Source: Bombyx mori
Taxonomy: Eukaryota; Arthropoda; Insecta; Lepidoptera; Bombycidae
Reading direction: 5' to 3'
DNA: 64,000 nt
Assembly: GCF_030269925.1 (NCBI RefSeq)
Contig: NC_085123.1
Location: 2,294,001 to 2,358,000, forward strand
The notes below the pieces were generated by a model. It did no database searches and was not told the DNA's origin. It saw only the letters and a list, made by a program, of their open reading frames with translations. Positions 1 through 12,144 of this stretch are shown here, piece by piece. A program made the position numbers and the translations under genes. Numbering within the stretch: position 1 is the first letter of the stretch; every line of letters starts with the position of its first letter.

Positions 1-84
1 TCTATTAGTAACATAAAGTTTTGTGAAGTTTTGGTTCCGGTAGCATGGCTGATCTGTAAGTGCCCTAACGTATGTGACGTCCAG

Positions 85-3000
85 GTGTTCGACGCGGAGA
101 CGGTGGTGGCGCTGCAGGACGGCGAAGCGCGGCTGCCGCTGGAGGGCAGCGAGGGGGCGCCCCCGCCCGACGTGCTGCCGCACCACGACCACGACCAGCC
201 CGCCGACTGCCCATGTAATTATACTGCTAGCGGACTTTGGAGCCAATCGACTGTATTACGATTCAAAACTAAATACAACTGGAATGGTCTACCGTGAATG
301 GCACCACTGGCTCGTAGGAAACATTACTGGAATGCCACCTTTCGTGCGTTAGTCGTAAACCAAAAATTGTTCTCGAACTTTAGACATCAGCAATGCAAAG
401 TTCAGACATTCATCGATCGCCTCTAGTTAAATCCAATACTTCAAGTTTCGTAAAACTTATAAATTTTTTGGCGGGAACGCGAGGAGTGAACTGTTGTGAT
501 TTGTTTTATTTTGTCTATTTAGTATTTCTTCGAGTTTGAATGTGTAATAACGGTGGTTTATTAACTGTTTAGTATCTGTGAAAGTGCACAAATGTGGAAA
601 AGAGCCGCTGAACGTAATTTCTCGGGATACTCCAAAAAGTCCACTGCAAAAGTCTCAGTAAATGACAACCATTTTATTGAGAATATATTTCATACCAGAT
701 CATCTCATATCATTTTATTTCACTTCATATTACAATTTTACATAAAAATAAAAATATAAATTAAAACAAGACTTGACTTAAAGGTCTTAGTTACCAAATT
801 ATAAAATTCCTTAAAAAAAGTCAAATTTATATTTTAATTAACCGATTATAATTTTTTTTATTAAATTAAATTAAACAGTTCATTACATTTTATATTAAAC
901 AGTTAATAAGCCACCGTTATTACACATTTAAACCTTAAGAAACACTAAATAGACAAAATAAAACAAATCACACAACTTCACTCCCCGCGTTCCCGCCAAA
1001 AAGTCCCACCGAGATATTATTAATGAATGAACCACAGATTAGCCTATTGTAGATAGAGAATAGATTCGAAATTAAGGGAGTACAAAATAACGAATAGTAT
1101 CGCTTCATTAATATTGTTCGGTGTAATGCGACCGAACATCTTAGCAAGCAATAACGCCACACTGCACGTTTATTTAAAAGTCGCAGTTGAACATAACATA
1201 GCAGTCTTACAACAACCTGGTTCCGCGAAAGTCGAGTCCAGTCCTCGCGACTGTAACATTTATTAATTACAACATTAACAATAACAGTTATAACATAGAA
1301 TATTTGTACGTGATTGTGTGTATTAAAGTAAGACTGGGAGAAGGGCAGGATAATGATGATGATGTGTGTATTAAAGTGAGTAAGTAAAATTCGGAGTTAT
1401 CATTATAAACAACTACTGCCCCCTCGCTCTGTGCTCACACAAGTATGCTCGGAATCCTACATCACTTACTCTGTTAGATAAAGTGAGGTTGTATCTGCTG
1501 TGTTCCACAGACGTGTGGTGCTCGTGGGGCTCGGGGCCGGCGCTGCGCGTGTCCGCGCCCGCACTGGAGCCCGCCGCCTTCAGCCCCCGCGCCGCGCTGC
1601 ACCCCCCGCTGCCCCACCCCGCCACCGTCGCGCTAGTGCTGCACAATAGGTACTCCCCCCCCCCATAACTAGTAGGTGAGCTCACGGGGCTCAAACCTGA
1701 CGACGTTGCTAGCACTGTCCCTAGCAAGAGCAGTGCTTCGCAGAATCTAAGACCGGATCGAAAACCAACACTACTGAAAAGGTCTGGCAAGAAACTCGAT
1801 GGGTTTTGTCTGTGGGTTAATTTACTCGAGAAAGCGAGGGCTTCGACGAAAACGATGACCGGTGCTTGGGGTACCTAAAAGCACCGTGCATGGATCGGGA
1901 GGATCGGAAATGACGTGTTTTGACCGATGTCGACTGCTTACTATACAAATACTTACTTATTGCTATTTATGCTTAATGAAGCTAAAACAGAAACCGAATC
2001 CGACGACGGGACCCAATTGGGAGTTCCCCTCACACAAAAAAAAAAAAACATTGAAATAGTTACTAAAATCATAAAGACCTTTCTAGAATTTGAAATTTAT
2101 ACGTCGTTGGTAATAGTTGCCATAATCATAAAATCATAAAGAATCTTCTAGAATTTGTTATGTATACGTCATTGGTGTGGCGCGTGTCCCGTGTGCTCAG
2201 AGTGTCCGGTTGTGTCGCGCAGGGACTCGGACAACCCCGTCCCGCTGGACTCGGAGCTGTGCGCCGAGATACTGAAGAGCCTGGAGGACGCGCCCGACTG
2301 CGACGAGAAGCGAGGTGAGCACGCGGCGAAACAACATCATTTATCTACAAATTTCACAGTAATATCATCCTGTCTGGAAGTCGTCGTGGCCTAAAGGATA
2401 AGACGTCCGGTGCAATCGTATCTAACGATGCGACTGCGCCGGTGTTCGAATCCCGCAGGCAAGTAACAATTTTTCTAATCAAATACGTACTTAAGAAATG
2501 TTCACGAGTAACTTCCACAGTGAAGGAATAACGTTGTGTAATAAAAATAGGAAAAAAAATGCGTAATTAATAAAACACATGTGGCACTCTGGGACTGCCG
2601 CTGTAAAGCTATTGCATAGCATTTTTACCAACTTATGCAATTATAATTAGACAATAATAATATAATATTAAAACAATAATAAAATTAAACATTAACTGTC
2701 CCCTTCACACTCATAAGCTAGACCGCACGAGAAAGAGATGGGCAGACTTTTCATGGTGCGCATGCAGTGCGATGTCACGCCGCTTGCTTATTCACAAACG
2801 CTACACAAGCGCAACGTGTGAATGTGTTGAACGCGAGCTACATGGTAGGCAGAGTGTAGGGGTGTTAGGTTTTATTTTCGTTACGGAATTTCTTGACTTG
2901 GTCGCCGCGCCCAAAGCCCGCGATAAAAGCTATGCAATAGCTTAAAAATATACTGTCGTGCTATTGATGTTTATGTTGAACATAGCAACAGACGAAGTGG

Positions 3001-3811
3001 AGAGGTATCGAGGTGGAGGCAGCTCGGAGGGATCCAGCTCGGAGGCCAGCGCCGAGGAGGAAGAACGACCAAGGGAGGAAGACGACGGACTTTGCAGGTT
3101 GCTTAATACGTTGGTTAACTAAATAACTTTATTGGTCGCTTCAGCGTACCTTTTTTTTTATTTGTGATTGAGAGCTTACTGGTGGCCCTGAAGCCTTTCA
3201 AGTTTCACAAGGACAAGTTGGCGAGCAAGGGCTCAGCCAGGAGGGGACAGCGTCCTTCTGCCGTGCAGACGTAGACATTAGAATGGTATTATATATTGAG
3301 GAGTGAAAGGCTATCTGGTTTAAGCGACATTTCGCTTAACACGCGACATTTATCTTTGTAATTAAAGGTGCGTTATATTTGATATTTGATATTATAACAG
3401 TTTGATGTTCTTAATTGAATGTCAATTATGTTTACCACGTTCAAATAGTTGAAGAATTTTTTTATCATTATATATTTTTTTAAATTTTAATTGTAATGTT
3501 GCGAAAATGTCGCTTAAACCAAATAGCCTTCATCAATATGAGATGTATATAAGCAAGATTGCGTTAATTGATGTTTTTTTGTTGACAGTTGTATTTATTA
3601 ATAATAAATGATAATTCTAATAACAAGCTCAACATGTATACAAACTTACACCCTGATTGTTTCACTAAACGTTTGATTCTTCCCCAGAGTGTCCGGTCGC
3701 AGCACGTGTCGGTGGACGCTGAGCGGGCGCGGCGTGAGGCTGCGCGCCGACCTCGCCAGCCCCGAGGACGTGTCCCTCGACGAGCGGCCCCCGCCCGGCA
3801 CCCCCGTCTGA
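85..3811 (+). CDS. 3' part of an unrecognised acidic-tailed protein gene (five exons, 5' end outside window)
   Basis: Five GC-rich exons are joined by GT/AG splice sites whose phases agree: 85-214, 1511-1649, 2223-2314, 2992-3097 and 3688-3811, ending in TGA at 3809-3811. The 196-residue tail begins VFDAETVVALQDGEARLPLE and is open at its 5' end. It is rich in Pro and Ala in the first half (PHHDHDQPAD, then LHPPLPHPATVALVLHN). It then has a Ser/Glu tract (SSEGSSSEASAEEEERPREEDD) and a basic stretch before the end PPPGTPV. No catalytic motif, membrane segment or zinc ligand set is visible. The exons are far more GC-rich than their introns, as is also true of unkempt in this window. The third intron holds a Bm1 head and the fourth holds a LINE tail. 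I do not recognise the family. The splice model is strong because all five phases match; the function is unknown. Confidence 0.72.
464..1003. mobile_element. Non-autonomous DNA transposon (MITE-like) with about 105-bp inverted ends
   Basis: The left end begins TTTTTGGCGGGAACGCG and runs to about 570. Its reverse complement, with a few mismatches, ends at about 1003 (CGCGTTCCCGCCAAAAAG). Between them is AT-rich DNA without coding potential. The element sits in the first visible intron of the gene at 85-3811. A one-ended relative lies at 50240-50641, and a short internal piece at about 4565-4600. The superfamily cannot be assigned, because I found no unambiguous target duplication. Confidence 0.65.
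1665..1862 (-). repeat. Jockey-type LINE 3'-region fragment
   Basis: The segment around GTGAGCTCACGGGGCTCAAA, the shared AGCAGTGCTTCGCAGAATCTA, and the GAAACTCGATGGGTT part match the reverse complement of the LINE tail at 40857-41048. They also match part of the larger jockey fragment at 20748-21404. It lies in the intron after the exon ending at 1649. It is diverged and has no open frame. Confidence 0.55.
2379..2552 (+). repeat. Bm1 SINE, tRNA-derived 5' part
   Basis: The stretch GTGGCCTAAAGGATAAGACG followed by GGTGTTCGAATCCCGCAGGC has the A-box/B-box arrangement of a tRNA-derived RNA polymerase III promoter. The body after it (TTTTTCTAATCAAATACGTA, then GAAGGAATAACGTTGTGTAA) matches the full-length minus-strand Bm1 at 23577-24012. 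Only the first 170 or so bases are present. It lies in an intron and is not a functional tRNA. Confidence 0.75.
3146..3262 (-). repeat. Jockey-type LINE 3' tail fragment
   Basis: A T-run followed by GATTGAGAGCTTACTGGTGG and later GGGCTCAGCCAGGAGGGG is the same 3' untranslated end seen at 20748 onward and, in the other orientation, near 8420-8575. Short 5'-truncated copies of this family are scattered through the window. This one lies in the last visible intron of the first gene. Confidence 0.6.
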
Positions 3812-3846
3812 CCTCTCGCCTGACCCCCCACGTGACCCCCCACCCT

Positions 3847-3985
3847 CCTCACTAGTGCCTGATGTCACGTCGATACTGACATCCGAAAATACAACGACTC
3901 TACGCTTGCTGGACACCGACCGACCTCCCCTCCCCCTCACTAGTGCCTGATGTCATGTAGACAGTGACATTCGAATATACAACGA
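3847..3985 (+). repeat. Direct repeat pair in the 3' UTR, each unit with a short hairpin
   Basis: Two 51-bp units, 3847-3897 and 3935-3985, both begin CCTCACTAGTGCCTGATGTCA and end ATACAACGA, with a few differences. Each contains GATGTCA, a 9-nt spacer, then TGACATC (TGACATT in the second unit), so each RNA copy could form a 6-7 bp stem. They lie just after the stop codon at 3811 and are presumably transcribed in that mRNA. Confidence 0.6.
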
Positions 3986-5917
3986 TGCTAATTAATACGT
4001 AAACGCACCAATTATCCGTACGTAAAGTGATAAAATAATCGATTATTGGCAATTATTAACGTATAATCAATTTTTAGGTTAAATAGCTATGATTAAATAT
4101 AAGTATCAGACCGGACTGCTGGTTGATACTGGTGGCGGAAATCGGACTCTGACAACAGTAATGCCCGTATCGATAACAAAACAGTTATATTTATCGACAT
4201 CAAAACTAACATTGGCGTTGCATAAAATTGTCTCTATGTAAATGTATAGAGAACTGGAATTAAATAGAGTTATACTTTAGAAATAATCTGGCAAATGTAG
4301 TATCGGTAACTTGTAATATAGAGAATTAAAAATTGTCGCAACGCTTCAAAAAATACCAAATTGGTATGAAATGCAGTTCGAGCTTAATTTTTTTTAATAT
4401 CTTTCTCTCAAGAATCCCTTTATATAAATTAAAATAATAAGTTAAAAAAAGCGTACCTATTAATAAGTAATATTTCCATTTTTGAAATCATATCAGAATA
4501 TTTTGTTCGTAACAGTTGACAGTACTGAATGAAAGAACGAATTCAAAGAGAACTCTTTAGGTTTAGAGACTTCAAGGTCTTAGTTACCAGGTCATAAAAA
4601 AACATCTGCCAACTTAAGCTGATGATAAAGGTAATATCGCTTCAGTAATATTATGCTTTACGAATACCAAAGATCTGTAGGAATGCCTCAATACTCAGAG
4701 TATCATTTGTAAAATAAAACATAGTGCCTAGCTAGTGAGAGTAGTGAAGTGTAAATAATATATAACTAGATCCTAGATCAAACGCATAGGTTTATCTTCA
4801 AAAGCTTATAGGATGGAAAGCTCTCTATGAAAATACATTGGCTGTGGTGAGAGTTACCGCTGTGATGAGTTTGTATGAGTTTGGCTAACTCTCGGCTTGT
4901 ACGCCGTAATGACGAAGTACAATCAGTTGCATAAGTGCATGGACACATGCTTTGGAATTATCCATCCACTTTTGCCGGGCATAGTACATGAAATACGATG
5001 ACCGTCGAATGTCCATATTCTTTGAGTGGAAATTTTTATTTTAATTTATCAATAATTGATTTTATCTTGTTTAAAAACCACGAGGGCCACTGACCTGTAA
5101 GTGAGATCAGTTTTAGAATTCAAAGCTACTATGCTTCAGTTTCTGTGCTCCGAACGCTCACGGCTGGCAGCTTGTAAAAAAACTCATTGCATTTGCACGA
5201 GCTGATAAAAAAAAGAATGTGTCAAAATTAACAACCCGCTTTGAACACATCGTATGTACATCTCTTTCTGTGTCTAGAGTTTGGATGAGGTGCGAGAGAG
5301 ATGAGATATCATTATCGATGTTGTATGAAATTAATAAAATAATACTGTTCATGTTTTTATACACGAAATAATACTGAAGCAGTTAAATGAGATTTAGCGT
5401 TACCGTTTTAATTGCTTTTTTATCTTATTTTAAGTAAATGTGATTGTTTACAATTACATTTAAAATGCAATTTAAATTAATTTTTAAACTTTTACATTTT
5501 TAAATTAATTTATTTAAAAAAAATTATATTGCATACGTTCAGTTTTGACAAAGGCAGCTGGATAACTAGTTTAAAAAAAAAATCCGTCTACCAAAAATAT
5601 CTAAGTAATTTCTAAAACCTGATTTTTATTGCATCTACTGTGTGAATATAAAAAAAAAATACAACAAAACTCAATCGCATAATATATTACGTTGTAAAGG
5701 ATTGAAAATGAAATGAAATGCATTTAATTAATTCGAATGAGATTTAAAAATGGCTTTATACTTTTATTTATATCACATATTAATATACCATGACTAATTT
5801 ATCAATTAAGTACTGTTTAATTTTAATCTAAGATCATTAAAGCGCCAATTATAAGATTGATTACCTCTGATAGCCTAAAAATTGGGATTTGTGAAGGCTC
5901 TCCCGCATGTACAACAC
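3986..5917. other. AT-rich non-coding stretch
   Basis: No convincing exon was seen. A MITE-related scrap (AAGGTCTTAGTTACCAGGTC) lies near 4570, and a very diverged SINE scrap (CACGAGGGCCACTGACCTG) near 5079-5100. A-rich and T-rich runs dominate the remainder. Confidence 0.5.
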
Positions 5918-6190
5918 GACCAAGCCAAGTTTGCACCTCGCTGGAATGTGGCGCTCCGCCCGCTCCCCCGCTCACCTTCCCGCGATCGCCCTGTCGCGTC
6001 AGTACGGTTAGCATTTTTGTCGCCGACACGCGTCATACGAGTTTTCGTCTTCCTGTTAAAAACAATAAATGCAAAGTAAAATCTAACAAACATTTGTTTA
6101 CATTTTTAAAGACATACCGGATCCTTTTTTCAGACCGTACCTAAGCGGCAGTGTGACGTAATCGATGCGAGGTGCAAACTTAGCTTGGTC
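5918..6190. mobile_element. Probable MITE with 24-bp or longer inverted ends
   Basis: Bases 5918-5941 (GACCAAGCCAAGTTTGCACC and four more) pair with the reverse complement of 6167-6190 with one mismatch, and similarity continues weakly outward. The interior is GC-richer at its left end and carries no conserved protein. No clean target duplication was identified, so this could also be a non-transposon foldback. Confidence 0.5.
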
Positions 6191-6850
6191 GAGCTGTATA
6201 GATTAACTTAAAATAATAATAACGATAGTTCTAAGATGTAATTAGAAGCTTCAACGTACATTGACAGAATTTCAACAACATCAAAGTGTAAGTTAATTAA
6301 TATAATTCTCTGATAATGTCATCATAATATCTCTCTATATAAACATGACTTTTTTTCTTTACTTATTCGTGCATTTTACAATATGTAGTTTTATATTTTC
6401 AGTAATGACGTGTTTTATTCAAGCATTTTTCATTTAGAAAATGTAACAATAGAACATTGTTTTTTTTTTATAAAAAGAAGTTTCAATAAAACTATAGGAG
6501 CTGATAGTTATAAATCGAGAATACAAAAACGAATTTAGATTATGAAAAAGATTGGCCATTATTATGTAGAGCTATTTATTGCCTGCGTCAAGAATTTAAA
6601 TAAAGAAAATATGACATATAGCGTGAAGAAGTGTGAACTTGTGTGACTTCGCTGCCACAAAACACCAGTTCAGTTTATCATCAGTTTGACGTTTTTCATA
6701 GGTCAAATTTGAGGCCGTCAGCGCAAAAGTATTCTAACCCACAATTTTTCATAATCGTGCTTATGTATTGAAATTTATTTATAATATAGGTAATATCCCT
6801 AGTATCACTCATAGATAATAGATAGCTTTGTAAACATTATTTTTGCCTAC

Positions 6851-6874
6851 GAAGAGAGAGAGAGAGAGAGAGAG
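6851..6874. repeat. (GA)n microsatellite
   Basis: A simple run of about 12 GA dinucleotides is followed directly by TATCCTTTATTGTACACCAA, a junction that suggests the tail of an old retroposon. Nothing else was recognised between 6191 and 8015 except AT-rich sequence. Confidence 0.7.
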
Positions 6875-8015
6875 TATCCTTTATTGTACACCAAAAAACA
6901 AATAAACAGTGCATGATGATACATTAAATACAAAAAAGTACAATTGGTGGTCTTATCGCTAAAGCATTGTATTAAGCATTGTAAAACTAATTTCAGACCT
7001 TATCTCCACATTATTATTATTAAATTCCTTATTTCAGATAATGATCCATATAAATGTTAGTAACAGTTATTTCTTAAAAATAAGTTAGTAAGGACACAGT
7101 AATATACCATATATAATTATGGTAGGCTTAGGCCACCTTTGCCCTGTCAGCCTCATTTGATCTGTCGTATGTCAAATGTACACCATAAAACTATGGAGGG
7201 TAGAAGTAGGGAGCATCGTCTCAGTATATTAAAAAGAGAAAAAGGGAGCCAATTATGGTGGCGCCATAGTAGCAAGTGGAAAGATTTAAAAAACAGCGTC
7301 ATAAACTAACACACTTCACTCTGTTTAAAACTGCTATATTCATACCATTTCCACTTCCTACACTAGCGCTATATCGGTGAGTCTTCGAATTATAGCTTGC
7401 TGTTTAGAGGTGGACACTTTTTAAATTTGTTCCCTATACAAAATACTGGCTCCTTATCTCTACACTTCATGCATAAAACTGAGAAAATTGTAGGTAATTT
7501 AATAAATAAACAAATAATATTGTGGTAACTCTTGAAAAGAGGTGTGTTTTGAGTGTGCTAATGTAAGAATTAGGGCCTATCTAATTTTTTTTTTCTTATG
7601 GGCGCTCTTGATGTTTTATAAGTTTATATTAAATATCGTTGTCTCTCGTCTTCTTAATAATAATTCATATCAAAGAACTGCTTTATTTTTGGTAAACATA
7701 CCACCGATGTTACCAACGCTAATTTAATATATAAAAAAGAACAAAACTGAAGATATCTTTATTAATTAAAACCGTTTTGACATGAAAGATTAATTTAACT
7801 AACGAAATACTCATAAGTTATTTGTTTTGCGGATGCGTTTTTAAGAGGGAATAATGCGTGTGACACGTTTATTTCGTTTTGTATGTATTGTTTTGTATCG
7901 ATTCGAATCTAAGTTAAAAATATAAATTTAGAATAGAAACAGCGTTGCCAGGTGTGATAGTGTCGACCACCATTGAGTGGCATTGGATATAAAGATTAAT
8001 TCTCCCTCGCGATCA

Positions 8016-8219
8016 AAACAGTCTTAGCTGACCTGTTAGACGGTCAATTAAACATTTAACTATATGAAACAGTCTTAGCTGACCTGTTAGACGGTCAATT
8101 AAACATTTAACTATATGAAACAGTCTTAGCTGACCTGTTAGACGGTCAATTAAACATTTAACTATATGAAACAGTCTTAGCTGACCTGTTAGACGGTCAA
8201 TTAAACATTTAACTATATG
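8016..8219. repeat. Exact tandem array, 4 x 51 bp
   Basis: Four consecutive 51-bp units beginning AAACAGTCTTAGCTGACCTG are identical in every base, so 204 bp are perfectly periodic. The flanks diverge at once: the left ends CGCGATC and the right continues CTTCGTATAAC. The absence of any difference between units implies very recent expansion or copy-number homogenisation. No open frame runs through the array. Confidence 0.95.
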
Positions 8220-8424
8220 CTTCGTATAACATTCTTGTTTCCCTTGATAGTTGTCTAAAAGTTTTTTGGTGCAATTAAATTCTGTTTATTGGGAAATTGT
8301 CACAAATTCCGTTCTCAAATATACATGTATTTTTTTAAAAATTAAAGATCGCTTTCGTCTATTCATAATCATTCAATTTGCAGACAAGCTCGAAGCTACA
8401 CTTCTCCGTGCGACTACGCGTCCA

Positions 8425-8580
8425 GGAGATTCATTCGCGAAGCAGCTAGAGTTGTTAGGTCTCCTTTCAACGCACTCGGGTAGATGTTAGCAAATCCCGC
8501 TCCTCCAGGCTGAGCCCTTGTTCGCCCTCCTATCCTGATGGCCTCAGGGCTACCAGTAATACCCCAATCATAAAAAAAGG
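8425..8580 (+). repeat. Jockey-type LINE 3' tail, plus orientation
   Basis: Reading GATTCATTCGCGAAGCAGCT through TAGCAAATCCCGCTCCTCCA to an A7 tail at about 8571-8577, this is the reverse complement of 20752-20915. It is a short 5'-truncated copy of the same LINE family. Confidence 0.65.
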
Positions 8581-9359
8581 TATAACGGTTCTTGCCAATC
8601 TGACGGTTTCTATCGGTCAACTGTGACTGCAAACCACGCTATGAAACTTATTTTACAACAAATAGGAAACTCGTTTATAATCAGATTATTTTTTATGGAC
8701 GGATTGATGGTAACCTTGAGGACTTCGGGTTTAGCAGCTATCGTCTGGCAGCGCTGTTATGAAGAACTTCATTCGTCCTGCTCATACTCTCTATTTTCAT
8801 GTTTTAAAGAGAAAGTGAGAAATTACAATCGATATATTTTTCAAGTTAAGCTAATTGAGATTTTATTTGTAAGTCGAGAATGGAATAAAGTAATTTGATT
8901 TATGAAAAATATATTGTGAGCTTTAAAAGTGCGTTCTAATTTCATCCCTTGTCGATATATGCCATCTAACATAATGTAATAAATATATTATTATAAAAAA
9001 CAAAATGTGTGCAATTCACACGTGGTAGAAGTGAAACCTTCCAAAATTAAAATACAATTATCCTAAACGTCATAATTATATGTAAAATTTTGTCATTAGT
9101 AAATAATTGTAAGGTAGCGCCCTCTGTGAATTGATATTTTAATTTCACGTATAATCCTAAATTAAAATTCACTACAAGAGCTTTCATACACACGTTAGTA
9201 TTAAAAAATCTTACAGATGGCGCTGTATTAAATAGTAGTATGTATATTTCTGTCTCACTCTTTGCTGGCTTCTCCTACACATTTTTGTATTTGTGTCTCT
9301 TACCTGTCGTTTTTTCTGTTGCATCCGGTTTGAAATCACAACGATTCTAAAGAAGTTTT

Positions 9360-9845
9360 CACTTCAAAAGCGAAAGTGCTTTTGTTTTTCTTAACTTCGA
9401 AAGAGAGCAACGGTACAACGGCAACACAGTATGAGCTGGCCAAGAACTTTGATGGCGGGAAAGGAGTTACCGCGTCTATTTCGAGACGAGATACTAGCAG
9501 TGGTCTGGGAAAGGCGGCTTCTTTTGAAGAGCACGGCTGTACTTTTAGTGGGGGAGTCGAATGTCGATGCGCCACTACCGGAATCACTGTCCTGAATTGG
9601 TCACCGCGTTCTGGAATTTACTGTAGCATAACATCGGTGAAGAGGGCTAGCTGAACCGCCGGCGATCGGGCTATGTCTTTTATATATAACCTGAAAGACA
9701 ACGGAGATAGCGGAGCCTTGCGGGAGGCCAACCCGGATTTGATACGGGAGAGGGCCACTTCCCTCTTCTCGATAACAAAACGGACGGTTCGACAAGAAGT
9801 CTCAGAAATCAAACAGGCTACTGACCTGACGATTGCCAACTAGCG
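9360..9845 (-). pseudogene. Decayed jockey-type LINE reverse-transcriptase fragment
   Basis: On the minus strand one frame reads IRVGLPQGSAIS and the neighbouring frame continues LSFRLYIKDIARSPAVQLAL. Together these are the classic thumb-proximal region of a LINE reverse transcriptase, where GxPQGS is followed by the catalytic FADD box. Here that box is degraded to FTDV, and at least one frameshift separates the two halves. The copy is therefore inactive. Sequence to about 9360 may belong to the same insertion. Confidence 0.7.
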
Positions 9846-11472
9846 TTGATTTCTTTAACCCTCGGGGATCACATGTGTATGAGTTTTAGTACAGTTTCTA
9901 ATCTTGAAGTAATATTGTCTTGTCCTACCCTCTCCCAGCAACCACTAATGGTGTCTTACCACATCCGCATGGTCCACATCAAATATCAGGGTTCCACTAC
10001 AGTAGTCTCAATCCATTCAATGCAGCAGTCCCAGTGCATCCACTATAGCAGTCTCACTTCCATCAGTCTAGTCCTTATAGTTACCGGGTAATAAAACACT
10101 AATAAATAATGAATGGAATTAAAAATTTATTAACCCTACCTATCTATGTTATAATCTTTCCATTTGTCAAAAACACCTTATCACATGGATTTGAAAAGTA
10201 TTATGGTTACAAAATTCTAAATAATTATGACCTTATGTTAGATTATGTAAAAGCTGAATGTATATTTTGGTACAACTAGTAAAAATATTAAAAAAGGCGA
10301 TTATTAAAGAAAAAACTTAATTCATAAAGTTTCTATGAGTCATACATGTTTAACGCACATTTTAATTTGTTTTCTACTACAAAGAAATTTTATTACTAAT
10401 TTACTACGATAAAAATTTGAAAAGAATTTGTTGAAACTACCTAACTAGTGATTAAATATAAAATAATAATACAAGAAGAAAAAAACATTACAATTATGTA
10501 GTAATTAAAATGTTATTACATATTATGTTTACCACAAAGAAATTCGAACAAAAATTGGTCCTAATAAAAATGCAATCTCTAATAAATATTCATGTAAAAA
10601 TTTCTTAATAATTTTAAATGAATATTAAACATTTCTTTCAGCAAATTCAAATGCAGCTCGTATCGAAACTATTTTAATTTGTATTTAAAAAAAAACCTAT
10701 GACTGATCTTATCTGTGATTAAAACATTCATATTAATATCATATAATAAAAAAAAAACAATCAGTCATATTTAAACTACAATAAAACTTATAACGAAAAC
10801 ATAGTGACAGTGCAGCATATAAAATGCAAAAACAATTAACATCATATGGATATCTTTTTCTAGATTTTTCTAGTAAAAAAACCCATCTCCATTCAGTTTA
10901 AAGACATACTAAATAATAGTGTTATTTTTAAGTGTGCAGTATCCTTATTGTGATTTTATTATTATATGGTCAATCATCGTGACTGACTTGTACGCGAACA
11001 TTGTCGATACGAATTACTGATATCATTTAGTACCAGAGCCTACTAACAAAACGGTGACACATCCAAAACTGTTTGAAGTCGTGAGATCAGATTCCTATTT
11101 AAGACAACACGAGTATTTTATAAAAAAAATATAAATTAATTTTGGGTCAGTGGCTCTTGTACTAAACAGTATGTTCAAAAAAACGTTAATTGTACCTACG
11201 TACCAACTTCATTTAGAACTGTTCTAATTTTATCTCAAAGAAGTCATAAGCTACAGAAATACTGCATTATATGTATTATTGAATAATGGATTATTATCTA
11301 AAACAATCCTACAGAAATAATAAAAAAATCGTGATCATTTTCAATTGCAACAAAATATCGTTGAAAACAATAATTAAGACTTATTAACATCAATAACAAT
11401 ATATATAATAATGTAGTGTGTTCTGTTGAATTTAATCCGGTGGCTACACTCGACACGTGAAGACGCGCGATC
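9846..11472. other. AT-rich non-coding stretch
   Basis: No gene was recognised. Near 9985-10075 there is a short irregular tract with recurring CAGTAGTCTCA-, CAGCAGTCCCA- and CAGCAGTCTCA-like phrases. The remainder is A/T-rich and lacks splice-bounded open frames. Confidence 0.5.
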
Positions 11473-11473
11473 G

Positions 11474-11652
11474 GTGTGCTTAGTGCGAGTTTCTTAACGT
11501 CCTCGATAGCGTAAAAGTTAAGCCATTTTTGTATGCAGTTGGAACAGCGCCCCTAGCGACGAACGTACGCAAACGATCCCATTCCATACAAATATTATTA
11601 TGAGCTAACTTTTACGCTATCGAGAGCTTTAAAAAACTCGCACTAAGCACAC
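11474..11652. mobile_element. Palindromic MITE, copy 1
   Basis: It begins GTGTGCTTAGTGCGAGTTTC and ends with the inverted form ACTCGCACTAAGCACAC. The inverted arms are about 60 nt long and include GCGTAAAAGTTA and its complement. The centre carries TTGGAACAGCGCCCCTAGCG. No coding capacity. Single-stranded it would fold into a long hairpin. Confidence 0.8.
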
Positions 11653-11672
11653 AGGACTGTGTTACCTGAACT

Positions 11673-11845
11673 GTGTGCTTAGTGCGAGTTCCTTAACGTT
11701 CTCGATAGCGTAAAAGTTAAGCCATTTTTGTATGCAGTTGGAACAGCGCCCCTAGCGGCGAACGTACGCAAACGATCCCATTCCATACAAATATGAGCTA
11801 ACTTTTACGTTATCGAGAACGTTAAAAAACTTGCACTAAGCACAC
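11673..11845. mobile_element. Palindromic MITE, copy 2
   Basis: Same family as the element ending 20 bp to its left and in the same orientation, with the same centre GGAACAGCGCCCCTAGCGGC. The two copies differ at several positions and by a small indel, so this is not a simple recent duplication. Confidence 0.8.
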
Positions 11846-11981
11846 TGATCTTTACTAAGCCCCTCCGTGTGGACCATATCAGGAACAACCTCCTCATCAA
11901 GAGAAAACCCGTTTGAACAATACCGCGGGCAAGCATCACAAAAACGACCAAAATAATAGGCAGTTAAGATACTTTCGAACT

Positions 11982-12144
11982 GTGTGTTTAGTGCGAGTTT
12001 TTTAACGTAAAATTTTACTCAAATTTGTATGCAGTTGGAACAGCGCCCCTAGCGGCAAATTTAGGAACCCTATCCGAGTCCATACAAACTTGAGTTAACT
12101 TTTACGCTATCGAGAACTTTAAAAAAACTCGGACTAAGCACACT
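11982..12144. mobile_element. Palindromic MITE, copy 3 (shortened left arm)
   Basis: It starts GTGTGTTTAGTGCGAG and ends GGACTAAGCACAC. The left arm lacks the segment equivalent to CTCGATAGCGTAAAAG, so the arms no longer pair over their full length. The centre is the same as in the other copies. Confidence 0.75.

Noticed and set aside
2390..2470. Possible tRNA gene
   Set aside because: The A- and B-box-like sequences belong to a Bm1 SINE head. The Bm1 body continues without a break, and no cloverleaf acceptor stem closes.
5857..6144. Overlapping small open frames of 65-95 codons on both strands
   Set aside because: They lie inside a terminal-inverted-repeat element, overlap one another in several frames and show no domain.
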